Assembly (NCBI GenBank): GCA_030427905.1
Contig: JAUICL010000004.1
Coordinates: 87,722-151,721, forward strand
Length of the DNA: 64,000 nt
From: Bacteroidia bacterium
GTDB lineage: Bacteria > Bacteroidota > Bacteroidia > Flavobacteriales_D > Cryomorphaceae
Direction of reading: 5' to 3'
Shown here: piece after piece, positions 36,275 through 44,947 of the stretch
Layout of the letters: each line of letters begins with the position of its first letter
Position numbering within the stretch: the first letter of the stretch is position 1
Notes under the pieces: generated by a model
The model's database searches: none
The model's input: the letters and a program-made list of their open reading frames with translations, nothing else
Told to the model about the DNA's origin: nothing
Translations under genes and position numbers: made by a program

Positions 36275-39200
36275 GATTTCTTGTCGTCTTTGTTTTTAGA
36301 AATGATTTTAGCCAGCAATTGGCGAATTTGCTTGAATTGCCTGTCAGTTGTTGTTCCCCCCGACATGGTTAGAGCTACATCTTCTGAAATAGGTATGTCC
36401 GCTTCTTCTTTGATGAGTTTTTTTCCATCGATGAGCTTGGCGAAAATGTAGTATAGACCTGGGATGACAAATACGCCAATCACGGTACCCAAGATCATTC
36501 CGCCCATCGCTGAACCGCCGATGGTTCTGTTTCCAATTGCCCCAGCTCCAGTGGCTATGATAAGTGGTATCAACCCTGCTACAAAAGCAAATGACGTCAT
36601 CAAAATAGGCCTGAACCGAACTCTGGCTCCATCTATGGCGGCTTCATAGAGTGAAAGGCCCTCCCGTCTTCGTTGCACCGCAAATTCTACGATCAGTACA
36701 GCATTTTTTCCTAAAAGCCCTATGAGCATGATCAAGCCAATTTGCGCATAGACGTCGTTCGCAAGCCCCATGAACTTCAACAGGGCAAACGATCCGAATA
36801 TTCCGATTGGCAAGGAAAGAATTACAGCCAATGGCAGAACGAAGCTCTCGTATTGAGCTGCGAGTACGAGGTACACAAATATGAGTACGATGATGAAAAT
36901 GTAGATAGACTCATTTCCTCTCCTCGCTTCATCGTAAGAAATTCCTTCCCAGGCTATATCGTATCCGTAGGGTAAATTCTCTTTCGCTACTTCTTGAATG
37001 GCCTGAATGGCATCACTACTGGTGTAGCCTTTGGCCGGTAATCCGCGAATGGCTGCCGAGTTGTAGAGATTGTAACGTGTAATTTCATTGGGGCCGAGCT
37101 TCTTCTTCAGGGTCATAAATGAAGAATATGGAACCATTTCACCGGCTTCGTTTTTCACAAAGAGCTTTTCCAGGTCGGAGGGAAGCCTTCGGTATTCTGG
37201 AGCCGACTGGGTATACACCTTAAAGAAGCGACCGTACTTAATGAACCCTTGCTCATACGTACTACCGATTAGAATATTTAGATTTTCAACCGCATCTCCA
37301 ACCGATACGCCTTTTTGCATAGCCGCCCTGCTATTTATTTCGAGCTCAAATTGAGGATAGTTGGCAGCAAAAAAGGTGAACAACCCGGTCAACTCGGGGC
37401 GCTTCTGAAGCGCGTCCATAAAGCTGTTGTTGATTTTTTCGAACTCCAGATAATCTGTGTTGTCGGTCTTGTCCAACATCCTTAGAGCAAATCCACCAGA
37501 AGAGCCGAAACCGGGGACAGCCGGTGGTTCAAAAAACTCAATGACAGCTCCAAGTTCTTTCGTTTCATGTTCCAGCTCTTCCATAATTTCATGTACCGAG
37601 TGCTTTCTTTGAGACCAAGGCTTCAAGTTGATCAAGCAGGTTCCCGCATTAGAGCCGCGTCCTTCAGTCATAATTTCGTACCCAGCTAGCGAAGAAACCG
37701 ATTCGATGTCGTCCATCTCTTCACAAATCAATTGCAAATTGTGGGATACTTCATTTGTGCGCTCCAGCGTTGCTCCCGGAGGTGTTTGAATAATTGCATA
37801 GATGGTTCCTTGATCTTCATTGGGAATGAAACCGGCAGGAAGACTTTGATTTGTAATAACGATTCCAGCGCAAAAGGCTATTAAGATCCCGTATGTGAGA
37901 AAGCGACGATTGACAATAAGTCTAAGCACACTCACATACCGCCCCGTTAGTTTCTCGAATTGGCGATTAAACCCATCCAGAAACCGGTTAGCCAGCGATT
38001 TCTTTCTGGGCTTTCCGTGGTTGTTTTTCAGGATCATCGCGCACAAAACAGGTGTGAGTGTGAGGGCTACAATGGCCGATATGATTATGGCCCCAGCCAT
38101 GGTTATCGAAAACTGGCGATAGAAAACGCCGACTGGCCCCGTCATAAAGGAAATGGGTACAAATACCGAGACCATAACTAAGGTTATGGCGATGATCGCT
38201 CCCGATATTTCACCAATGACCTCCTTCACTGCGGCATATGGAGCGAGATGTTTGCTTGCCATCTTCTCGTGGACGGCTTCCACCACCACAATGGCGTCAT
38301 CTACCACAATACCTATGGCCAGTACCAAAGCGAAAAGGGTAATCAGGTTGATGGATAATCCAAAAAGCTGCATCACGAAAAAGGCACCGATTAATGACAC
38401 CGGAACGGCTATAATTGGAATTAGGGTAGATCGCCAATCACCGAGAAACAAGAATACGACCAGCGCAACCAAGAAAAAGGCATCTCTCAGTGTGTGAATG
38501 ACTTGGTCTATTGATGCATCGAGAAATGTAGAGACATCATAGCTTATTTTATAATCGACCCCCGGAGGTAAAGAGGCTTCTATTTCGTCGAGCTTCAATT
38601 TCACTTCGTCAATAACATCAGAAGCATTACTCCCAAAAGTTTGCTTAAGAACGATTGATGCAGAAGGTTTTCCGTCGAGATTGGAGTAAATATCGAAGAA
38701 CTCGCTTCCCAGTTCTACGTCGGCGATATCGCCTAGTTTGAGAATTTCTCCTTCTGAGTTCGCCTTGATTACAATATTCTCGTATTCATCGGGCTCATTA
38801 AACCTTCCTTTGTAGGTCAGGACATACTCAAGTGACTGCGCTTGTTTTCCTGAGCTTCTTCCCAATCGTCCCGGACGAGCAATGAGGCTTTGCTCATCCA
38901 TAGCTTCCAGTACTTCTTCGGCCGATACGTTGTAGGCGCGCATGCGGTCGGGTTTGAGCCATACACGCATGGCGTACTTTCTACTCCCCAGAATTTGAGC
39001 ACTTGCAATTCCCTCGATTCGTTGAAGTTCGGGAACGATCTTGGTATAGGCGTAGTTGTAGAGAAACTTCTCGTCATTGTTGTCATCTTCACTGAAAACA
39101 TTGACATACATCAGCATACTCGGCTGAACAGGGGTGATGATGACACCTTCTCTTTGCACGAGGGGTGGAAGTAGGGGCATCACTTGGTCTACCCTTGTTT

Positions 39201-39522
39201 TCACCCTTACTACAGCCTGATTTGGATCCGTGCCCGGTTCAAAAATGATTCGAATGGTTCCTTCACCCGCGCTTGTCGCATCAGAAGCGATGTACCGCAT
39301 TCCCTGCACACCGTTGATTGAAGTTTCGAGCGGGATAAGAGTAGACTTTACCAATACATCGGCGCTGGCACCGGGGTAGGCAATGAAAATATTGACCGTT
39401 GTTGGCGCAATTTGCGGAAATTGAGAAGTCGGTAGCTTATTGATCGACAGGAAACCTACGAAAACAATAAGTACCGATATAACGATGGCCAAGACAGGCC
39501 GTTTGATAAACATCCTAAACAT
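36271..39522 (-). CDS. RND efflux permease, HAE-1 (AcrB) type
   Basis: A 1083-residue proton-driven inner-membrane pump, full family length, with 12 membrane segments and two large periplasmic loops. MFIKRPVLAIVISVLIVFVG is the usual start. IGIVVDDAIVVVEAVHEKMA shows the paired aspartates of the proton relay in HAE-1 members, and LIGLLGKNAVLIVEFAVQRRREG lies in the second half. This pattern suggests drugs or amphiphiles rather than metal ions. It sits between the adaptor and outer-membrane genes. No obvious defect. Confidence 0.94.
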   Translation of the reverse strand: MFRMFIKRPVLAIVISVLIVFVGFLSINKLPTSQFPQIAPTTVNIFIAYPGASADVLVKSTLIPLETSINGVQGMRYIASDATSAGEGTIRIIFEPGTDPNQAVVRVKTRVDQVMPLLPPLVQREGVIITPVQPSMLMYVNVFSEDDNNDEKFLYNYAYTKIVPELQRIEGIASAQILGSRKYAMRVWLKPDRMRAYNVSAEEVLEAMDEQSLIARPGRLGRSSGKQAQSLEYVLTYKGRFNEPDEYENIVIKANSEGEILKLGDIADVELGSEFFDIYSNLDGKPSASIVLKQTFGSNASDVIDEVKLKLDEIEASLPPGVDYKISYDVSTFLDASIDQVIHTLRDAFFLVALVVFLFLGDWRSTLIPIIAVPVSLIGAFFVMQLFGLSINLITLFALVLAIGIVVDDAIVVVEAVHEKMASKHLAPYAAVKEVIGEISGAIIAITLVMVSVFVPISFMTGPVGVFYRQFSITMAGAIIISAIVALTLTPVLCAMILKNNHGKPRKKSLANRFLDGFNRQFEKLTGRYVSVLRLIVNRRFLTYGILIAFCAGIVITNQSLPAGFIPNEDQGTIYAIIQTPPGATLERTNEVSHNLQLICEEMDDIESVSSLAGYEIMTEGRGSNAGTCLINLKPWSQRKHSVHEIMEELEHETKELGAVIEFFEPPAVPGFGSSGGFALRMLDKTDNTDYLEFEKINNSFMDALQKRPELTGLFTFFAANYPQFELEINSRAAMQKGVSVGDAVENLNILIGSTYEQGFIKYGRFFKVYTQSAPEYRRLPSDLEKLFVKNEAGEMVPYSSFMTLKKKLGPNEITRYNLYNSAAIRGLPAKGYTSSDAIQAIQEVAKENLPYGYDIAWEGISYDEARRGNESIYIFIIVLIFVYLVLAAQYESFVLPLAVILSLPIGIFGSFALLKFMGLANDVYAQIGLIMLIGLLGKNAVLIVEFAVQRRREGLSLYEAAIDGARVRFRPILMTSFAFVAGLIPLIIATGAGAIGNRTIGGSAMGGMILGTVIGVFVIPGLYYIFAKLIDGKKLIKEEADIPISEDVALTMSGGTTTDRQFKQIRQLLAKIISKNKDDKKS

Positions 39523-39546
39523 GGTGTTCTCTTTTTAGAAGATGAA

Positions 39547-40623
39547 TTACTCGGCGTAGAGATCGAGGCTTGCAAAGACCGCCCGGGGTTCCAAATACTG
39601 GTGGTCAATTTTGTCGCCATCCTTCACAAGTCGGATTCCGTCTAGCAAGATGAGATCACCTTCTTGAAGCCCTTTGTCAACTGAAAATAGATGTGGTAGC
39701 TCAGCTCCGATCACCACTTCTCTTTGGCGGATGACGCTGTCTTGATCTATGACGAAGACAAACTTTTTCTCAAGTACTTCAAACGTTGCTTTTTGGGGGA
39801 TTAGCAAGGCGTCGCTCAACGGTAATTCCATGAGAATACTTCCCGTTTCTCCGTGTCTGAGCAGTTGGTCTGGATTGGGGAAATTGGCCCTGAAAGCGAT
39901 GTTTCCCGTTTCGTTATTGAATTCTCCTTCAATGGTTTCTACCACCCCATCTTGATCAAAGAATCGATTGTTGGCCAACAAGAGTCGAACCGCTTGTTCC
40001 TTGTTCCGCCTATCGCTCATCATGTAGTCGAGGTACTCTGCTTCAGGCACGTTGAAGTACACCCACATTTCGCTGTTGTCCGATAGTGTTGTTAGCAATT
40101 CTCCTTCTTCTAGTAAACTTCCTTCACGTACTAGTAAATGGTCCATGATTCCATCGAAAGGTGCTTTGATATTGGTGAAATCTAAGTGTGTAGAAGCCAT
40201 GGTGACTTGCGCCATGGCTTTTTCGTATCGAGCCTTAGCCATGGCCAGTTCGTTGGCTGAAACAATGTTGCTATCAGCCAGTTTCTTGGTGTTTCTGTAT
40301 TCTATAGCAGCCACATCAGCTTCGGCTTGAGCACTGCTTAGCTCGGCTTCGTACACATTAGGCATGATTTTGAACATGGGCTGGCCTTTGCGCACAAACT
40401 GCCCTTCATCTACAGTAATTTCCTGGAGATAACCTCGCTCAAGTGCTCTGAGTTCAATATGCTTGATAGAGTGAATTTGGCAAACGTAGTCCTTGACAAT
40501 TATGGTATCTGTTTTTAGAGGACTGGTTACTTTGAATTTTATCGGTTTATGGTGTTCTTCTTCGTGGTGGCTGCAGCTTTGAATGGTGATGCTGGCCAAG
40601 ACTAATAGGATGAGTAGTCTCAT
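39547..40623 (-). CDS. RND periplasmic adaptor (membrane fusion) lipoprotein
   Basis: A 358-residue HlyD/AcrA-type adaptor. The lipoprotein signal ends TIQSC, and the mature N-terminus is SHHEEEHHKP, a His/Glu patch that could bind metal. The lipoyl/barrel-sandwich region has LRALERGYLQEITVDEGQFVRKGQPMF and IKAPFDGIMDHLLVREGSLLEEG, with a helical hairpin between, and the C-terminal domain ends the protein. It is first of the pump operon, 24 bases before the permease. Confidence 0.92.
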   Translation of the reverse strand: MRLLILLVLASITIQSCSHHEEEHHKPIKFKVTSPLKTDTIIVKDYVCQIHSIKHIELRALERGYLQEITVDEGQFVRKGQPMFKIMPNVYEAELSSAQAEADVAAIEYRNTKKLADSNIVSANELAMAKARYEKAMAQVTMASTHLDFTNIKAPFDGIMDHLLVREGSLLEEGELLTTLSDNSEMWVYFNVPEAEYLDYMMSDRRNKEQAVRLLLANNRFFDQDGVVETIEGEFNNETGNIAFRANFPNPDQLLRHGETGSILMELPLSDALLIPQKATFEVLEKKFVFVIDQDSVIRQREVVIGAELPHLFSVDKGLQEGDLILLDGIRLVKDGDKIDHQYLEPRAVFASLDLYAE

Positions 40624-40755
40624 TTTAAATGGGTTTTAAACTTGATCGAATGAATGAAGCAGAACCAATTCTGCCTATTCGAAAAATGAATCGTTGAGAG
40701 CCGCTTTAAATAGCGCAGTCAAGATGGCTGGAAGGATAGTCCAGCAAAACCCCAT

Positions 40756-41157
40756 TTATAATCTGAAAACCTGTAGAATCAGGTAGCACGGGACGCTTTG
40801 ATCGTGCCTATTTAGATTGAAGTCCTGGATGGACTTATTCGATGCTTTTGAACTGTGATAATTCGAAGGTGAGCACAGGGTGCCTTCCCAGAACCCGCTT
40901 GTACTTTCGTTATCATCTTCACTTTCTTCTTCGGTCTCTTCAACTTCTATCTCGGCGAAATGCGTATGATGACAGGCTCGATGAGAAGTAGGAGCAACGC
41001 TTGAAGATTCGACTTGTTCAGGGTAAAGGTTGCGATCGCTCTGCGGAGCTTGCGCAGAAATAGCACCTGCTGTAATTCCAAAGAGCTGAAAAGCCAGGAT
41101 TAAGATAAGCACAACTCCATTCAAGTTGAACTTTGCGTACAGGCTAGATCGATTCAC
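40756..41157 (-). CDS. Small secreted His/acid-rich protein upstream of RND operon
   Basis: A 133-residue protein with a signal-like hydrophobic segment at about 13-35 (NGVVLILILAFQLFGITAGAISAQA). The mature part has a metal-binding-like RACHHTHFAEIE, then a Glu/Asp-rich run at about 75-90. The C-terminus is DQSVPCYLILQVFRL. It lies 132 bases upstream of the efflux adaptor on the same strand, so it may be expressed with the pump, for example as a periplasmic metal or peptide sensor. I do not recognise a family, and coding status rests on the signal peptide and context. Confidence 0.55.
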   Translation of the reverse strand: MNRSSLYAKFNLNGVVLILILAFQLFGITAGAISAQAPQSDRNLYPEQVESSSVAPTSHRACHHTHFAEIEVEETEEESEDDNESTSGFWEGTLCSPSNYHSSKASNKSIQDFNLNRHDQSVPCYLILQVFRL

Positions 41158-41277
41158 AATTTTAAATCATCTGGTGGTCAGCCGATTTGAAATAGTATCT
41201 GACAAATTACATACCAAATGTAGGGAAGTAAAAAATGGGATGGTTTAAATTTTTGCTAAATTTTCGGGCAGGTCTTT

Positions 41278-42282
41278 TTATTGACCATAATGGATGTTTG
41301 TAAACACCCCATTTCGCACTTCGTAAACCTCGTTGGTATCTTCATCGATAGCGTCAAAAGAGAATTCGCCTGAAACGAGCTTATTTATTGGATCTAATTC
41401 GGTGATAACACAGGTCGCAGAAGCCACGGAATCTGATCGCGACTCAAAGTCGATGTTCCCATCATCATCGGCATTGTACTGCCCAAAGAAGAATAAGTCA
41501 TCAGTGTCACCAGAATAAGTTGTACCCACGCTCACCGCGCTGAAGTCATCGGCATACATGTTTAACGTCATGGCCTTAACCAAGTCGCCTTGGTATTGCG
41601 AGCCACCGATTAATAAATAATCTCCGATAATACTGGTGGAAGATAGAAACCCAAAAACGAAAATACCACTTGATGAAAACGGTGTGCCGTCAATCTCGGC
41701 TGAAATGCTCGCCACTGGGTTTTCACCGCCTGTGCCACTTATGGTGTAATTCAAATTGGTAAATACTCCTTCAGTAACGGTGATAACCTGCCCTGTGGAT
41801 CCATCAATAGCTTCGAAGGAAAAGGTTCCAGAAATCAATTTTGCATCAAAATCGATGGCAGTTATTGTGCAAATTGCAGATGAATTGTCTTCAGAACTAG
41901 CACTTATTTCTGTGCCATCATCCTGATCAAGAGCATATCCGCCATAAGCGAGTGTGTTGCTGCTCTGCCCGGTAAATACCGATCCAGCGGTCAAGGACAT
42001 AAAGTCGCTTCCTACCACACCGACGGTTACAGCTTCACTCTCTGAAGTAGATACCCGAGTTCCGGCCAAGGCGATTGTAAAGCCTCCATTGCTCGTTTCG
42101 GTCACGATAGCTGTGGCAAAGGGCCACGAGCTGCTGAATGATTCTCCATCAACTACAGCCGTGAAAGTGCCTGCTTCTGGCTGGCCGCCTGGGGTATTTG
42201 AATCATCGCTATCGTCCGAATCGCAGGAAGAAAGCAATACAATAGAACTGAGGAGAAGGGTGAGTAGAAATCGTGGTTTCAT
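41278..42282 (-). CDS. Duplicated-domain lipoprotein (DUF6252-like)
   Basis: A 334-residue lipoprotein (signal ends SSIVLLSSC, then DSDDSDDSN). Two homologous halves of about 150 residues follow. Each starts with a strand such as FTAVVDGESFSSSWPFATA or ISAEIDGTPFSSSGIFVFG, and ends with SGTFSFEAIDGSTGQVITVTEGVFTNLNY or SGEFSFDAIDEDTNEVYEVRNGVFTNIHY. This repeat resembles DUF6252 lipoproteins of Bacteroidota, whose function is unknown. It is probably outer-membrane attached. Confidence 0.7.
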   Translation of the reverse strand: MKPRFLLTLLLSSIVLLSSCDSDDSDDSNTPGGQPEAGTFTAVVDGESFSSSWPFATAIVTETSNGGFTIALAGTRVSTSESEAVTVGVVGSDFMSLTAGSVFTGQSSNTLAYGGYALDQDDGTEISASSEDNSSAICTITAIDFDAKLISGTFSFEAIDGSTGQVITVTEGVFTNLNYTISGTGGENPVASISAEIDGTPFSSSGIFVFGFLSSTSIIGDYLLIGGSQYQGDLVKAMTLNMYADDFSAVSVGTTYSGDTDDLFFFGQYNADDDGNIDFESRSDSVASATCVITELDPINKLVSGEFSFDAIDEDTNEVYEVRNGVFTNIHYGQ

Positions 42283-42395
42283 CTTAGTTTTTTGAAATGT
42301 GGTTGTTTTAGGGTTGTGAAATTATAGAATTTATCTGTGCCACCTGAAAATGTTATAATAATTCACTCGTGTTTTTCAGCTGGTAATCTGCATAT

Positions 42396-42436
42396 TAAAC
42401 CAAAACCCCGAATCGATGACTCGGGGTTTTGGTTTA
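42396..42436 (-). terminator. Strong terminator after the T9SS beta-propeller gene
   Basis: A perfect 16-bp inverted repeat (left arm 42396-42411, right arm 42421-42436) with core CCCCGA / TCGGGG inside A/T-rich flanks and a nine-base loop. Its symmetric A/T flanks would allow stopping in both directions; it lies just beyond the 3' end of the gene at 42494-44833. Confidence 0.85.
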
Positions 42437-42493
42437 GCTTACTCTCAGAGTAATCACAACCTAACTACTAAATATGCGCTATGAAAAGCTTCC

Positions 42494-44833
42494 TTAATGT
42501 TTAACGAATTTCTGTACGGATACCGTTCCATCTGTAGACTCTATCTGAATGGTGTATATTCCTTCAGTTAAAGTTGATACGTCAAACCTATTTTTATTGG
42601 TTCTGGAGGCCATGACCAATTGCCCGCTGATATTGTAAATCCGCACCTGTGCTAAATTTTCCTTGTCTTGGATGAAAAGGTGGTCAACTGCGGGGTTTGG
42701 GTAAACGAGCACTTCGCTTTGAGCAGGGGAGTCAAATAGCCCAACTGTATTCATGTCAATGGTATGTCTAACAAGCCCGAGGTCAAACGCACCAAAGTAC
42801 ACTTCGGCACTCTGCTCGTAGAACTGGATGGCTGATGAGTTTCCGTGAAAGATATAGTGTAAAGCTTCTGGAGCTACAGTTTCCCACGTATCGCCATCGT
42901 TCATGGAATATGCGATTGAAGCGTATGAATTTGGCAAGTAGGAGTTTCCTTCCATATAGTGTGTAACACCTACAATATGTCCTTCGTTGAACGGTGAAAA
43001 TGACACATTGTATACTGGGTTTCCGTCGTAAATGATATTCCAGTTTTCACCTTCATCTTCCGAAACGTAGATTCCGCGTGTTGTACCTATGGCAATTTCA
43101 CCCATGTTAAGTGGGTTGCGCTCGATGGTCATAATAGCATCGTCTACTTCTGTAAGCTCATCAAATTCGGCAAGCAGTACCCAGTCGGCACCCGCGTTTT
43201 CGCTTCTGTAAAGCTTTTTTCCAAAAGCCATAGTCAGCAAGTCTGAATCATCTACATCCACCATTAAGCTATAGGCTATCTCGGTAAAATCTACTGGCTC
43301 AGGTGTGGCGATATCGGTAGATGTGATGTTGTCGAAATCGGTTAAGTCCAGGCGAACCAACGAGTTTCCAAGAGATAAGTATGTGATGTTTGGATTGGAT
43401 GCCGAAGTTGCAACATCATAAATGTTAGCTACGAAGGTGCTGTAGGCAAGGACGAAATCGTTTCCGTGATCGGCACTTACTGAAACACTAGCTCCCATAA
43501 AGGCATTCGTTCCCAAAAATACTCGTCCTGGAACCACCGGATCAGCAAAAGCTCCAGTGCTGTTGAAGCCAAACCCATCAAGTGGCATCATGGCATAAGG
43601 CGTTTCTTGGTCAGTTTCTAGATCGCGTAGCATCCAGCCACTGCGCAATCCATAATACAAGTTTGACACCTCGTCGTTGCTGTAGTGCGAAATGCGCCCT
43701 GTGCTGTTTATAAACGGATTTTGAAGCTTGGCCAAGGTGGTTCCGTTATCATCAGAGATAAATGGGTAATAATTGGCCGAAATAACCACTTGGTCATCTT
43801 CAAATGGATTGTACGAAGCAGAGAGACCGTAGTAGTAATCTTCTGGGTCGATTTGTGGGTACACGTGGTTTACCCATGTACTCCCATTGTCTGTGGTTAC
43901 AGCAATCTCATTTTCTTCCAGCACCATGATTTTGGTGGGATCTGTTGGATTAAAAGTGATTCCTTGAATGCTGTTGGTCGACATGTCGGTCCAATCGATT
44001 GGCACAATGGCCCAAGAATCACCCCCGTCTAGCGATCGGTACACATTCTCTACGTGTTCAAAATTTCCAGCGTAGAAAGTTCCGACGAGAATGTCATTCG
44101 CATCGGTTGGATTAAAAGCGATAGGAGAGTAGGTGTAGCCTGGGATTTTTTCTTCCCAGGTTTGCCCTGCATCGCTTGATACTAAAAGTCCACCAACCGT
44201 TTCAGTAGGTGCTCCACCACGCATCAAAAACACTTTCTGATCATCGTTTGGAGCTATGGCTACATTGTTGATCGTAATACTGTTATTGTCCGTGCTTAAG
44301 TAGATAGACTCCCAAGTTTCACCGCCGTCGCTCGTATAAAACACTTCAGAAGTTAGGGCCCATGATGCGTTGGTATATGTGGTGTGCATCACGGCTACAT
44401 CGTTGTTCTGGCTTGAGATGGCGTATGATTCAATGAGAATATCCGATTGATCGTCATTCGGACAGTAGAATTGCTTGATTATCTCTCCAGTTTCCAGATC
44501 CATTAAGTTGATCGAGTTGTAATCTGTCCCTTCAGCGAGTACTGTAAAGCTTAGAACTTCACCATCGTTTATAAGCTCTAATTCTTCCACTCGAGAAATG
44601 ATATCCATCGGATCGCTGTACAAAACATCCCAATTTTGGCCACCATCTTCCGTTTTAACGATATGGCTTCCTACTGTTCGTGCGTAAAGCACATCTTCTT
44701 GGTTTTGGTCGTAAAGCACATCGAAAATTTGGCCATAGGCATCATTTCCAATAATGTCGGTTTGTGCATCTACCCCCTTGGATAGAATAAGGCATAAAAG
44801 CCCAAAGATTAGATAAGAGTATCCTTTTGTCAT
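42494..44833 (-). CDS. Secreted beta-propeller (sortilin/BNR-like) protein with T9SS sorting domain
   Basis: A 779-residue exported protein. The signal ends at LSKGVDAQ. It is built of repeated propeller blades of the BNR/Vps10 style: SDDGGQNWDVL, TSDGGETWESIYL, SSDAGQTWEEKIPG, RSLDGGDSWAIVP and SEDEGENWNIIYDG, the Asp-box pattern. The last ~75 residues are a type A T9SS sorting domain (SEVLVYPNPAVDHLFIQ, VRIYNISGQLV, TEGIYTIQIESTDGTVSVQKFVK). It is therefore an outer-surface or secreted protein, probably attached through A-LPS. Target or ligand is unknown. ATG 44833 gives the signal peptide. Confidence 0.88.
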   Translation of the reverse strand: MTKGYSYLIFGLLCLILSKGVDAQTDIIGNDAYGQIFDVLYDQNQEDVLYARTVGSHIVKTEDGGQNWDVLYSDPMDIISRVEELELINDGEVLSFTVLAEGTDYNSINLMDLETGEIIKQFYCPNDDQSDILIESYAISSQNNDVAVMHTTYTNASWALTSEVFYTSDGGETWESIYLSTDNNSITINNVAIAPNDDQKVFLMRGGAPTETVGGLLVSSDAGQTWEEKIPGYTYSPIAFNPTDANDILVGTFYAGNFEHVENVYRSLDGGDSWAIVPIDWTDMSTNSIQGITFNPTDPTKIMVLEENEIAVTTDNGSTWVNHVYPQIDPEDYYYGLSASYNPFEDDQVVISANYYPFISDDNGTTLAKLQNPFINSTGRISHYSNDEVSNLYYGLRSGWMLRDLETDQETPYAMMPLDGFGFNSTGAFADPVVPGRVFLGTNAFMGASVSVSADHGNDFVLAYSTFVANIYDVATSASNPNITYLSLGNSLVRLDLTDFDNITSTDIATPEPVDFTEIAYSLMVDVDDSDLLTMAFGKKLYRSENAGADWVLLAEFDELTEVDDAIMTIERNPLNMGEIAIGTTRGIYVSEDEGENWNIIYDGNPVYNVSFSPFNEGHIVGVTHYMEGNSYLPNSYASIAYSMNDGDTWETVAPEALHYIFHGNSSAIQFYEQSAEVYFGAFDLGLVRHTIDMNTVGLFDSPAQSEVLVYPNPAVDHLFIQDKENLAQVRIYNISGQLVMASRTNKNRFDVSTLTEGIYTIQIESTDGTVSVQKFVKH

Positions 44834-44947
44834 AATGTTAATTTTATTTGGAACGAGACCAAAACTGACCATTAGTGCCGATAAATGCCCATGAAAACAT
44901 GCGACATTTTGTGACATATGCTGTAGACTTTGTGTGACGGAATTTCG

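Noticed and set aside
38153..38497. A 114-codon + strand frame inside the RND permease
   Set aside because: It is the complement of conserved permease sequence, with Ser/Thr-rich shadow composition.
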